Below are positions 1-7,605 of a stretch of 56,977 bases of DNA, in pieces. The DNA comes from Lachnospiraceae bacterium. Lineage in GTDB: Bacteria; Bacillota; Clostridia; Lachnospirales; Lachnospiraceae. Each line of letters opens with the position of its first letter. Within the stretch, counting starts at the first letter, position 1. A program made the position numbers and the translations under genes. The notes under the pieces are model-generated. The model was not told the DNA's origin and did not search any database. It saw only the letters and a list, made by a program, of their open reading frames with translations. The DNA lies in contig JAGAQG010000006.1 in assembly GCA_017622875.1 (NCBI GenBank), forward strand, positions 1-56,977, read 5' to 3'.

Positions 1-62
1 GTGATTTTTAGGGAATCTGTAGGATAAAATTTATTCAGGCTTAAATTTGCTTCTTCAATCAT
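1..62 (-). CDS. 5' end of an unidentified minus-strand gene (partial)
   Basis: The complement begins with ATG at 62-60 and stays open for 20 codons to the left edge; the protein starts MIEEANLSLN. An AGGAG ribosome binding site (complement of 70-74) lies 7 bases upstream and a TATACT -10-like hexamer is at the complement of 84-89. The first 20 residues match no family I can name. The clean start signals make a real gene likely, but function cannot be given. Confidence 0.55.
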   Translation of the reverse strand, partial: MIEEANLSLNKFYPTDSLKI

Positions 63-161
63 TTGTTGTCTCCTATGGTATTAAGTATACCATATCGGAT
101 GTATAAATGAAACACAAAAACGGATAATTGCGGAAGAACCAATTCACCCCGGAATACTCAC

Positions 162-844
162 CTTGCGGTATGTGAAGGTTTGTTGGATATAGGCCTGGAC
201 AGAGTAGGAGAAAATAAGAAACCTCTCTTTGCCCATCATTTACAAAGATGGGGAGAAAAGTATCCACATGCAGGATATGATGGACGATTTAGACATTGGT
301 TAAAACAGAATGATCCGCAGCCTTACGGAAGTTATGGAAACGGTTCTGTCATGCGTGTTTCTTCAGTTGCATGGCTCTGCAATTCACTTGAACGTGTCCG
401 GGAAGTTGCCCGTTTACCGCAGAGGTTACCCATAACCACCCGGAAGGTATCAAAGGTGCGGAAGCCACTGCAGCAGCAATCTATTTGGCTCGTACTGGTC
501 ATACGAAAACAGAAATCAAAGAATATATTTCTGAGAATTTTGCCTATGACTTGACCAGAACCTGTGATGAAATTCGTCCAAACTATTGTCATGTGGAAAG
601 CTGCCAGCAAACTGTCCCTGAAGCGATTACGGCTTTCTTAGAAGGTGAAGACTTTGAAGATGTCATTCGAACAGCAGTATCTCTGGGTGGCGATTGTGAT
701 ACGCTGACTGCCATTGCAGGAAGTATTGCGGAAGGCTTTTGCGGCGTGCCGGAACATTTAAAATGTGAATGCAGAAAAAGATTGCCATGGGATATGTTGA
801 ATATTTTAGATGCATTTGAGCGTGTGGCAAACCGTATTATCTGA
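162..844 (+). pseudogene. ADP-ribosylglycohydrolase (DraG family), N-truncated and frameshifted
   Basis: The family removes ADP-ribose from proteins or small molecules using a di-metal centre. Two overlapping reading frames together give the C-terminal two thirds of such an enzyme: LAVCEGLLDIG near 162, then GSYGNGSVMRV, then after a frame change THNHPEGIKGAEA and finally the metal-binding GGDCDTLTAIAGSIAEGF near 690-730. The frame change lies at 417-418, where two C bases stand between a TTA codon and the GCA that resumes the family sequence, so one base appears to be lost. The N-terminal part carrying the usual GD and TDDT motifs is missing upstream of about 160. A degraded gene is the best reading; a sequencing error could explain the frameshift but not the missing N-terminus. 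Confidence 0.75.
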
Positions 845-891
845 TATACTGTAAATGAAACAATTCGTTTTATAAATACGGAGATAAAACC

Positions 892-1914
892 ATGCCATTT
901 GAAATCGTAAGAAATAACATTGTAAATATGTACGTGGATGCCATCGTCAACACCGCCAACCCACACCCAGTCATTGGTTCTGGCATTGACTCTGCTATCC
1001 ACGAAAAAGCCGGAGCAAAATTATTAGAAGCCCGAAAAGCAATCGGCGACATTTCCGTAGGGGAAGCTAGAATGACTCCGGGCTTTAATCTGCCTGCAGA
1101 CTATGTTATTCATACGGTAGGTCCAGTCTGGAATGATGGGAATTCCGGTGAAACAGACCATCTGCGCGCCTGCTACCGCAACAGTCTGAAACTCGCCAGA
1201 GAAGCGAAATGTGATTCCGTCGCATTTCCACTCATTTCTACGGGAAATTATGGATTCCCTAAAGATCTTGCGCTCCAGATTGCCATTAGCGAAATCAGCA
1301 CATTTCTTTTAGAGCACGAAATGCAGATTTACCTTGTGGTGTTTGATAAAAAGTCCTATGCGCTTTCGGAAAAATTGTTTAAAGCGGTGGAAAGCTATAT
1401 TGATGAAAACTACGTGGAAGAAATTTTTCTCTGCGAATATGCAAAACCGACGGGACGCCGTCATGCCAGAGAAGAACGAATATTAGAATGTATGCCGATG
1501 GAGGCACCCATTCAGAAAAATATTCTGGCAGATGCAAAGCTGAAACGGAAACTGGAAGATCTGCTTGATGAAGTAGAGGATACATTTTCGGAAAGTCTGT
1601 TCCGTTGGCTCATCAAAAAGGATAAGACGAATCCGGAAGTTTATAAAAAGGCAAATATGGATCGGAAATTGTTTTCCAAAATTCTGAACAATAAGGATTA
1701 CAAGCCGAGTAAAACCAATGCCATTGCCTTGGCGATCGCGCTTGAGCTGAATCTGGATGAGACGAAGGATTTTATCGGACGTGCAGGCTATGCGTTGACT
1801 CACAGCAGTAAATTTGACATCATCATTGAATGGTTCATTTTGCAGGGCCAATATGATATTTTTAAGATTAACATGACTTTGTTTGAATTTGGACAGCCAA
1901 GTATTGGCGGTTAA
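892..1914 (+). CDS. macrodomain protein with HTH-like C-terminal extension
   Basis: 340 residues. Residues 1-175 are a macrodomain: a divergent VNTANPHPVIGSGID segment replaces the usual NAAN/GGG loop (Asn20 and Asn23 kept), followed by [10 protein letters not shown] and FPLISTGNYGFP. Macrodomains bind or hydrolyse ADP-ribose, its O-acetyl ester, or mono-ADP-ribosyl groups. Residues about 205-340 are a separate module: a charged linker, then a helical segment (KANMDRKLFSKILN, SKTNAIALAIALELNLDE, FIGRAGYALTHSSKFDIII) resembling an XRE-like HTH domain I have seen in stand-alone clostridial proteins. The ATG has a GGAG at 881-884. It follows the broken DraG gene by 47 bases and precedes a VWA gene. 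Macrodomain call is firm; DNA or RNA binding by the C-terminus is inference. Confidence 0.85.
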   Translation: MPFEIVRNNIVNMYVDAIVNTANPHPVIGSGIDSAIHEKAGAKLLEARKAIGDISVGEARMTPGFNLPADYVIHTVGPVWNDGNSGETDHLRACYRNSLKLAREAKCDSVAFPLISTGNYGFPKDLALQIAISEISTFLLEHEMQIYLVVFDKKSYALSEKLFKAVESYIDENYVEEIFLCEYAKPTGRRHAREERILECMPMEAPIQKNILADAKLKRKLEDLLDEVEDTFSESLFRWLIKKDKTNPEVYKKANMDRKLFSKILNNKDYKPSKTNAIALAIALELNLDETKDFIGRAGYALTHSSKFDIIIEWFILQGQYDIFKINMTLFEFGQPSIGG

Positions 1915-1939
1915 ATGTCGCTTCGTATGCGACCATAGA

Positions 1940-1990
1940 CCTCCCTCTTTTTTGTATGATTTAGGTACAAAAGAGAAGGAGGTTTTATTT
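1940..1990 (+). promoter_or_regulatory. hairpin pairing the VWA gene's ribosome binding site (possible terminator)
   Basis: Bases 1940-1956 pair with 1966-1982 in a 17-bp stem with one C/A mismatch and one G-U pair, around a 9-base loop. The right arm ends in AAGGAGG, which is the ribosome binding site for the ATG at 1991, so translation would be blocked while the hairpin is folded. The arm is followed by TTTTATTT, so the same structure could stop transcription after the macrodomain gene. Which role dominates cannot be told from sequence. Confidence 0.6.
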
Positions 1991-2632
1991 ATGAGTAAAT
2001 TTACAGAGATTGTTTTTATTTTAGACAGAAGCGGTTCGATGGCGGGACTGGAAGCGGACACAATAGGAGGATTTAATTCGCTAATTCAGAAACAGAAAAA
2101 GGAAGCAGGAAGAGCTGTAATATCCACATTATTATTTGATGACAAATGTGAAGTATTGCATGACCGCAAATTGCTGGAAGAAATCGCACCTTTGACAGAA
2201 AGGGATTATTATGTGCGAGGGTGTACAGCGCTTCTGGATGCCATTGGCGGAGCAATTCATCATATTGGAAATGTGCACAAGTATGCCAGAGCTGAGGACA
2301 GACCAGAAAAGACATTGTTCATAATTACGACAGACGGTATGGAGAATGCAAGTAAACAATATGGTTATGAGAAAGTAAAACGGATGATTGAGAGACAGAA
2401 AGAACGTTACGGCTGGGAATTTTTATTCCTCGGTGCCAATATGGATGCAATAAGTGTAGCAGGGCGATTCGGGATTGCGCCGGAGCGGGCAGTGAGGTTT
2501 CACAGTGATGAGAAAGGTACAGAAATTAACTACAGAGTGTTGAGCGAAACCATTGCGAAGGTAAGATGTGGGGCACCGATGCCAGTAAGTTGGAAGGAAG
2601 AGATTGAAGCGGATTACGAGGCAAGAAAGTAA
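1991..2632 (+). CDS. von Willebrand factor A domain protein
   Basis: 213 residues forming essentially one VWA domain. The metal-ion-dependent adhesion site is complete: D12-R-S14-G-S16, T79 in RGCTALLDA and D115 in TTDGMENAS. There is no signal peptide, so the protein is cytoplasmic. The start is the ATG at 1991 with AGAAGGAGG 8 bases upstream; the frame is open further upstream but that stretch is the hairpin. Small cytosolic VWA proteins (TerY-like) act as docking subunits in stress and signalling complexes. Neighbouring ADP-ribose genes hint at a shared pathway, but a partner is not visible in the sequence. Confidence 0.88.
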   Translation: MSKFTEIVFILDRSGSMAGLEADTIGGFNSLIQKQKKEAGRAVISTLLFDDKCEVLHDRKLLEEIAPLTERDYYVRGCTALLDAIGGAIHHIGNVHKYARAEDRPEKTLFIITTDGMENASKQYGYEKVKRMIERQKERYGWEFLFLGANMDAISVAGRFGIAPERAVRFHSDEKGTEINYRVLSETIAKVRCGAPMPVSWKEEIEADYEARK

Positions 2633-2707
2633 GGATTTTCAATGAGCTCCTAACAAAAGAAATGGTAGTAAAAAATGTGGGCGTCATAAAAAACAATAAA
2701 ACAGTGC

Positions 2708-2736
2708 TTGAAAATATGACAAAAGAATAATATAAT
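2708..2736 (+). promoter_or_regulatory. sigma-A-type promoter for the XRE-ImmA-PIN cassette
   Basis: TTGAAA at 2708-2713 and a perfect TATAAT at 2731-2736 are separated by 17 bases. The start codon of the first cassette gene lies 46 bases downstream of the -10. No clear inverted repeat for the XRE protein was found over it. Confidence 0.65.
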
Positions 2737-2781
2737 AAACATAGGCAGACACTGAGAGTGTTTTTAGAGGGGATTTAAAGC

Positions 2782-3114
2782 ATGATGGCAAGCACAAAGA
2801 ATATACGTTTAAAACAGTTAAGAAAAGAAAGTAAGATAACGCAAGAACAATTGGCAAAGTATTTAGATGTTGATCAGTCTATGATTACGAAATTAGAAAA
2901 TGGTACGAGAAGTTTGAATATTACCTTAATTGAAAAAATTTGCAGTTTGTTTGGTTGTTCGGAAGCATATTTGTTGGGAGAAGATGATGCATATATCCCA
3001 TTAAATTTTGCATTTCGCTCTAATGGTATCCAAACAGAAGATTTGGAAAGTATAGCGATGGTCAATAAAATTGTAATGAATATTCGTTATATGAACGAAA
3101 TGATAGGAGATTAA
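2782..3114 (+). CDS. XRE-family helix-turn-helix regulator
   Basis: 110 residues. An N-terminal Cro/CI-type HTH spans about residues 7-62 (LRKESKITQEQLAKYLDVDQSMITKLENG); the remaining 45 residues are a short acidic helical tail. GAGGGG lies about 10 bases before the ATG. It is the first gene of a three-gene unit: the ImmA/IrrE protease gene starts 5 bases after its stop. In this architecture the XRE protein usually represses its own operon and is inactivated by the neighbouring metalloprotease, as with ImmR/ImmA of ICEBs1; that role here is inferred from order, not shown. Confidence 0.85.
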   Translation: MMASTKNIRLKQLRKESKITQEQLAKYLDVDQSMITKLENGTRSLNITLIEKICSLFGCSEAYLLGEDDAYIPLNFAFRSNGIQTEDLESIAMVNKIVMNIRYMNEMIGD

Positions 3115-3119
3115 TAATT

Positions 3120-3872
3120 ATGAGAACACCTCAGGAATTAAACTCATTAGCATTAAAAACACGAAGAATGTGGAACGAGGATGGATATTCCCCAATCGAT
3201 ATTTTTGCGATTGTGAATGGCTGGAAAGATAAGAAAATTACCTTGGTTAAATATCCGATGTCTTCAAGAATCAGTGGTATGTGTACAAAAGAGAAAGATG
3301 ATATTATTATCTGCATTAATTCCACAACTTCCTATGGCAGACAAAGATTTACTTTAGCTCATGAATTATATCACGTGTTGTATGAAGAAAATATGCAGCG
3401 GGTAATTTGTGATATGAGTATGAATGGTGAAAAATCGGAATCAGAGTGTGAGGCAGATCAATTTGCAAGTTATTTGTTAATGCCTTACGACGCGCTTTTA
3501 CAATATGAAGACGAAAAATCAGAATGGACTCTTGAAAAAGTGATTGATGCAGAACAATTTTTTCAAGTAAGTCATCAGGCCATGCTTCATAGATTGGTGT
3601 GTGATAATCTGCTCAGCAGTTCTGTTGCTGATGAATATAAGGCGATTACCGTTTCTACTGTAGCCGCTAAGTTGGGATATGGAAAAGAATTATATTTTCC
3701 GACAGATAAAAGCAAACAGTATTTTACAACTGGAGAATATATTCGGAAAGTTGAAAAGATGGCAGAAAATGACCTTATCTCAAATGGAAAGAGAGAAGAA
3801 CTTTTGTTAGAAGCATATAGAGCAGATATCGTATACAATTTTGACGAGGAGGAAGCTAATCTGAATGACTGA
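3120..3872 (+). CDS. ImmA/IrrE-family metallo-endopeptidase
   Basis: 250 residues. The zinc-protease motif HELYH (His81, Glu82, His85) sits in RFTLAHELYHVLYEE, and the downstream ESECEADQFASYLLMP is the family's third-ligand helix (COG2856). The C-terminal 100 residues are helical and unassigned. A ribosome binding site AGGAGA lies inside the end of the preceding XRE gene. Family members cleave or destabilise partner XRE repressors. The last 8 bases overlap the PIN-like gene, so the two are translationally coupled. Confidence 0.9.
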   Translation: MRTPQELNSLALKTRRMWNEDGYSPIDIFAIVNGWKDKKITLVKYPMSSRISGMCTKEKDDIIICINSTTSYGRQRFTLAHELYHVLYEENMQRVICDMSMNGEKSESECEADQFASYLLMPYDALLQYEDEKSEWTLEKVIDAEQFFQVSHQAMLHRLVCDNLLSSSVADEYKAITVSTVAAKLGYGKELYFPTDKSKQYFTTGEYIRKVEKMAENDLISNGKREELLLEAYRADIVYNFDEEEANLND

Positions 3873-4404
3873 CAATTTATTTTTTGACACAGATTGTCTA
3901 TCTGCTTTCTTGTGGGTTAATGAGACTAACATATTGCATGAGCTTTATGGAGGCAAAATTGTTTTACCAGAACCTGTCTATCAAGAACTTTCTAATCCAT
4001 GTATTCCGCATATTAAACAACGTGCAGATATATTGATTAGTAGTAAGGATATATCAGTAAAGGCAATTGAGGCTGGTACAGAAGAGTACAGATTATATTC
4101 AATGCTTGTACGGGGAGAAAAAGGGAAAAAGAGTATCGGGCGTGGTGAAGCTGGTGGAATTGCATTAGCAAAAACCTACAATGGAGTTCTTGCAAGTAAT
4201 AATTATAGAGATATTGCACCATATGTTGAGGAATACGGTCTTCAACACATTGATACCGGACAAATTTTGGTAGAAGCGTTGGACAAGGGTCTGATAAACG
4301 AAGAAGAGGGCAATAAAATTTGGAGAGAAATGTTAGCGAAAAAAAGAAAGCTGCCGGCAAATACTTTTTCGGAGTATTTGCTAAATAGGAATAAGGATGT
4401 ATAA
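3865..4404 (+). CDS. PIN-like putative ribonuclease
   Basis: 179 residues. The start FFDTDCLSAFL (Asp8, Asp10), Glu41 in VYQEL, Glu95 in GRGEAGGIALA and SNNYRDI (Asn112, Asp116) follow the spacing of acidic residues in PIN/VapC nucleases, which cut RNA with divalent metal. The fourth acidic site is less canonical than in VapC because asparagines replace aspartates. The ATG overlaps the protease gene by 8 bases. As the last gene after an XRE regulator and its protease it is the probable effector. Assignment rests on motif spacing, so moderately sure. Confidence 0.7.
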   Translation: MTDNLFFDTDCLSAFLWVNETNILHELYGGKIVLPEPVYQELSNPCIPHIKQRADILISSKDISVKAIEAGTEEYRLYSMLVRGEKGKKSIGRGEAGGIALAKTYNGVLASNNYRDIAPYVEEYGLQHIDTGQILVEALDKGLINEEEGNKIWREMLAKKRKLPANTFSEYLLNRNKDV

Positions 4405-4427
4405 GAGAAAACTCTTTACATAGAAAA

Positions 4428-4452
4428 ACTGCCAAGCGGCTAACTTGGCAGT
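4428..4452. terminator. perfect 9-bp hairpin with a T-run only on the minus strand
   Basis: ACTGCCAAG (4428-4436) pairs perfectly with CTTGGCAGT (4444-4452) around a 7-base loop. On the plus strand it is followed by GAGTCAAAG, without a T-run. On the minus strand the stem is followed by TTTTTC, so as an intrinsic terminator it faces left. It still separates the PIN gene from the small peptide gene. Confidence 0.5.
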
Positions 4453-4553
4453 GAGTCAAAGAAAAGTTCCTTGACGTATTTATTCTGACAATTTAAATAT
4501 AACAAAAGAGCTTTTCTTTGACAAGAAATATCTTGCAAAGGAGGTTGAAGCAT

Positions 4554-4679
4554 ATGGCAGTGCACCATGGAGGAAAAGTTGGAAAAGCTGGAAAAACTTT
4601 AGCGAGTAACTCTTCTGGCAAAAGTGCAAAGAGTAAGGCTGGAAAGACATTAGCAAATCATAAAGCAAAATGCCATTAG
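4554..4679 (+). CDS. 41-residue lysine-rich repeat peptide
   Basis: ATG at 4554 follows a perfect AAAGGAGG at 4538-4545 with 8 bases between; the frame runs to TAG at 4677. The peptide is strongly basic, rich in Lys, Gly, Ser and Ala, and contains the segment KAGKTLA twice (residues 11-17 and 28-34, the latter followed by NHKAKCH), plus GKVG and SGKSAKS stretches. There is no signal peptide or membrane helix. It could be a nucleic-acid-binding peptide, a toxin or a regulator. A weak TTGACG (4471-4476) with TAAATA 17 bases later may be its promoter. Coding status is well supported by the ribosome binding site and internal repeat; function is unknown. Confidence 0.7.
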   Translation: MAVHHGGKVGKAGKTLASNSSGKSAKSKAGKTLANHKAKCH

Positions 4680-4772
4680 AAGGGAATGGGCGCTTGTAAA
4701 GGTGCATATCTTCCGATGCAGTTGTTGCTGACATCGTAACTTTCAAAAGAGTCAAATTTCTGATTAAGGAAT

Positions 4773-5090
4773 TTGACGAATAATTTGAAGGAATATCGAG
4801 AAGTAGATGAATTAGTAACAGAATATGAAAAGCATAGGCAGAATGATTTATACAAAGCTATGATGAACATTATCATTCGTGCAAACGAAACATTGTTTGA
4901 GGAGGTTAAAGGGAACGATATGTGTGAAGCGTTAAGGGAACTTTTTCATGATGAGTTAGAAGCGGCAAGAAATGAAGGTGAGAGCAGAGCATTTTTACAG
5001 TTGTTGCGTGAAGGAATTCTCACTGTGGCTGATGTTGCAGTACGTTTAAATATAACAGAAGCAGAAGTAAAAGAAATGCTTGCGAACTAA
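4773..5090 (+). pseudogene. C-terminal remnant of an Rpn/PD-(D/E)XK-type nuclease-transposase
   Basis: About 105 codons. The segment VKGNDMCEALRELFHDELEAARNEGESRAF and the short helical end LTVADVAVRLNITEAEVKEML resemble the C-terminal tail of the Rpn / PD-(D/E)XK-family putative transposases common in gut Clostridia, normally about 280-330 residues. The catalytic N-terminal domain is absent; a stop codon closes the frame just upstream at 4761. A possible TTG start at 4773 lacks a well-spaced ribosome binding site. It is most simply a decayed mobile-element gene. Confidence 0.6.
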
Positions 5091-5102
5091 ATAAAAGACT
5101 TA

Positions 5103-5129
5103 AAAAAGGGCTGTTTTACAGCCCTTTTT
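5103..5129 (+). terminator. intrinsic terminator
   Basis: AAAAAGGGCTG pairs perfectly with CAGCCCTTTTT around a TTTTA-type loop, ending in a T-run. It lies 13 bases after the stop of the Rpn remnant and 27 bases before the next gene. Confidence 0.85.
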
Positions 5130-5155
5130 GCAAATGTTCAAGGAGGATAAGTTAA

Positions 5156-5671
5156 ATGAATACAAAAATTACATTCGATATTGGAGATATCACAAAATTA
5201 GACGTCGACTGCATCGTCAATGCAGCCAACAAAAGCCTCCTCGGTGGCGGAGGCGTAGACGGAGCCATTCATCGGGCTGCAGGTCCGGATCTCCTTGCAG
5301 AATGCAGGACACTGCATGGCTGCAACACTGGCGAAGCCAAAATAACCAAAGGATACCGCCTAAAGGCAAGATATGTTATTCACACAGTGGGCCCAATTTA
5401 TTCTGGAAAATCATCTGATAAACAGGATTTACGCAATTGTTATTACAATTCACTGGAACTTGCAAAAGCCAATGATATCCATAGGATTGCATTTCCAGCA
5501 ATCTCTACAGGTGTGTATGGATATCCAGCCTATGAAGCAGCAGAAATTGCCCTTACAACAATTCAGGAATGGCTGCAAGAAAACGAAAACTATTCAATGC
5601 AGGTAATTATGTCCTGCTTCAGTGAATCGATGTATAAAGTATACATGGATGTTTTAGCAAATAAAGGATGA
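5156..5671 (+). CDS. macrodomain protein, O-acetyl-ADP-ribose deacetylase-like (YmdB/MacroD type)
   Basis: 171 residues, one complete macrodomain. The canonical ADP-ribose-binding motif [20 protein letters not shown] (Asn22, Asn25, Gly30-33, Asp35) is intact, as are [10 protein letters not shown] and [12 protein letters not shown]. MacroD-type enzymes hydrolyse O-acetyl-ADP-ribose and remove mono-ADP-ribose from acidic residues. AAGGAGG lies 9 bases before the ATG. It sits between two terminators, so it is probably expressed alone. It differs from the macrodomain at 892-1914 by having the classical loop and no extension. Confidence 0.93.
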   Translation: MNTKITFDIGDITKLDVDCIVNAANKSLLGGGGVDGAIHRAAGPDLLAECRTLHGCNTGEAKITKGYRLKARYVIHTVGPIYSGKSSDKQDLRNCYYNSLELAKANDIHRIAFPAISTGVYGYPAYEAAEIALTTIQEWLQENENYSMQVIMSCFSESMYKVYMDVLANKG

Positions 5672-5696
5672 AGTTTATACCAAACCCATAAAATGT

Positions 5697-5724
5697 AAAA
5701 GAGGTTGCCAAGGCAACCTCTTTT
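5697..5724. terminator. bidirectional terminator between convergent genes
   Basis: AAAAGAGGTTGCC (5697-5709) pairs perfectly with GGCAACCTCTTTT (5712-5724). A/T tracts on both sides let it work for the macrodomain gene on the plus strand and the peroxiredoxin gene on the minus strand. Confidence 0.88.
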
Positions 5725-5742
5725 CATTCTCATATCCCTAAC

Positions 5743-6204
5743 TTAAATCTCCATCAAAATATCCAGCATCTGCTGTGGATTATCTGCAGCCTTCACCTTA
5801 TCAGAAGCCTTAATAATAATCCCCTGTTCATCAATCAAATAAGTCGTGCGTACAATTCCCATATAAGTCCGTCCCGCCATTTTCTTCTCATGCCAAACAT
5901 CATAAGCCTGAATAGTCTCCAATTCAGGATCAGACAGCAGCGGAAAAGCGAGTCCATACTTTGTCTCGAACTTTTTATGAGAAGCCACGCTGTCCTTATT
6001 TATCCCAAGAACAACAGCTCCCTGTTCTGTAAATTGTGGGTAGCGTTCTGAAAACCCACATGCCTGTTTGCCGCATCCGGCAGTATTATCCTTTGGATAG
6101 AAGTAAAGAATGACCTTCTTCCCAAGATATTGCTCCAAAGTGTGAATCGTGCCATTCTGATCTGGCAAAGAAAATGCAGGTGCCTTAGTTCCAACTGCTA
6201 ACAT
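5743..6204 (-). CDS. bcp: thiol peroxidase, Bcp-type peroxiredoxin
   Basis: 153 residues, AhpC/TSA fold. The peroxidatic cysteine is Cys44 in KDNTAGCGKQACGF, with the likely resolving Cys49 five residues later as in atypical 2-Cys Bcp enzymes. It reduces hydrogen and organic peroxides in the cytoplasm using thioredoxin. The start is the ATG at 6204-6202 with AGGAGG (complement of 6211-6216) upstream. It is last in a minus-strand run, 24 bases after the MATE gene. NTAGC instead of the common NTPGC is a small departure. Confidence 0.93.
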   Translation of the reverse strand: MLAVGTKAPAFSLPDQNGTIHTLEQYLGKKVILYFYPKDNTAGCGKQACGFSERYPQFTEQGAVVLGINKDSVASHKKFETKYGLAFPLLSDPELETIQAYDVWHEKKMAGRTYMGIVRTTYLIDEQGIIIKASDKVKAADNPQQMLDILMEI

Positions 6205-6228
6205 AATAATCCTCCTAACCAAACTGCT

Positions 6229-7575
6229 CTATACAAGAGTTTTTGTCTGATCCTTGTAAATTTTAACAAAATAAATAATCTCCACAATCGCTGTAATAGT
6301 CCATGAGAAAACATACAGCAAATAAAGTGATGTAATCGTCTCAAAATATTCAAAAATCGTATAAATCCAAATCAATCGGAAAACACAAGATCCCATAATC
6401 ACGATAAACGCAGGAACAACGCTCTTACCAAGTCCTCTGGAAGCACAAATGGTATTATCCATAAATGCGGAAATCGGATAAGAAAATCCCATAATCGTTA
6501 GTCGATACATCCCGGCCTCAATAACAGTCGGATCTGTCGTAAAAATGCCAAGGAAATTTCTTCCGCAAGCCAAAATACCAAGCCCAATCACAGCACCAAT
6601 CCCAAAAGAATATATCAAACTGATAAAATAGCTCTTCAAAATACGGTCCTTTTTGCCAGCCCCGTAGTTCTGTCCAATAAAGCAGGCGCAAGCAGTATAA
6701 AGTGCCGCCATTGTCTCATACACAAGCCCGTCCGCATTCGCAGCAGCAGAATTTCCGGAAACGACTGTTGCACTGAAACGGTTGACCGATCTTTGCACAA
6801 ACAGGTTTGCAATCTGAAATACCGCATTCTGTGCTCCGCTGGGAAGACCAAGCGCTAAAATAGCCTTTGCATGTCGCGCCTGAAATTTTAAATCACTGAA
6901 TCGAAGTGCAAAACTGTCCTGACTTTTAACAAGGGCCCTCAACACTAAAAATGCTGAAAGATACTGAGAAATAATACTGGCAATCGCAACTCCGGCCACA
7001 TCCAGATGAAAAACAATTACCAAAATCAGGTTTAAGACCACATTCAAAACTCCTGAAATAGAAAGATATTTCAGCGGACGCTTCGTATCTCCCGCAGCAC
7101 TTAAAACAGCATTACCAAAATTGTAAAGCATCATTGCCGGCATTCCTAAAAAGTAAATTTGAACATAAATAACAGCTCCGTCAATCAGCTCCGGTTTTGT
7201 ATTCAACAGTTCCAAAATAGGACGTCCAAAAACAAGTCCGATCAGAAGTGTGATCACACCAATGATGACGCTCAAAATAGCGGAGTTATGTACCAGCTCA
7301 TTCGTCTCCTGTGGACGATTCGCTCCTAAAGACTGGGCAATCAGCACATTCATACCACCGGAAATTCCGATCAGCGCAGTCGTAAACAATGTGACAAAAA
7401 TCGTTGTAGACCCTACAGAGCCCAGCGCATTGGCTCCCGCAAACTGTCCCACAACCGCCACATCAGCCATATTAAAAAGTACCTGTAGTAAATTGGAAAA
7501 GATCAAAGGCAGGCTGAATTTGATCATCTGTACCCAGAGATTTCCCTGAGTAAAATCCTGTACATGTTTTTTCAT
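6229..7575 (-). CDS. MATE-family multidrug/cation exporter
   Basis: 448 residues with about 12 hydrophobic helices arranged as two related halves, the usual size for MATE proteins. The start MKKHVQDFTQGNLWVQMIKFSLPLIFSNLLQ and PAMMLYNFGNAVLSAAGDTKRPL are typical of the clostridial DinF/NorM-like branch. It exports cationic compounds against a Na+ or H+ gradient. GAGGAAAT precedes the ATG. It is 30 bases after the DUF6320-like gene and probably in the same transcript; substrate cannot be inferred. Confidence 0.93.
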   Translation of the reverse strand: MKKHVQDFTQGNLWVQMIKFSLPLIFSNLLQVLFNMADVAVVGQFAGANALGSVGSTTIFVTLFTTALIGISGGMNVLIAQSLGANRPQETNELVHNSAILSVIIGVITLLIGLVFGRPILELLNTKPELIDGAVIYVQIYFLGMPAMMLYNFGNAVLSAAGDTKRPLKYLSISGVLNVVLNLILVIVFHLDVAGVAIASIISQYLSAFLVLRALVKSQDSFALRFSDLKFQARHAKAILALGLPSGAQNAVFQIANLFVQRSVNRFSATVVSGNSAAANADGLVYETMAALYTACACFIGQNYGAGKKDRILKSYFISLIYSFGIGAVIGLGILACGRNFLGIFTTDPTVIEAGMYRLTIMGFSYPISAFMDNTICASRGLGKSVVPAFIVIMGSCVFRLIWIYTIFEYFETITSLYLLYVFSWTITAIVEIIYFVKIYKDQTKTLV

Positions 7576-7605
7576 AAATTTCCTCTAGTTGTAAAAAAAT
7601 TCCGT

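Noticed and set aside
1483-2061. 192-codon minus-strand open frame opposite the macrodomain and VWA genes
   Set aside because: It runs through the hairpin at 1940-1982 and shows no family features.
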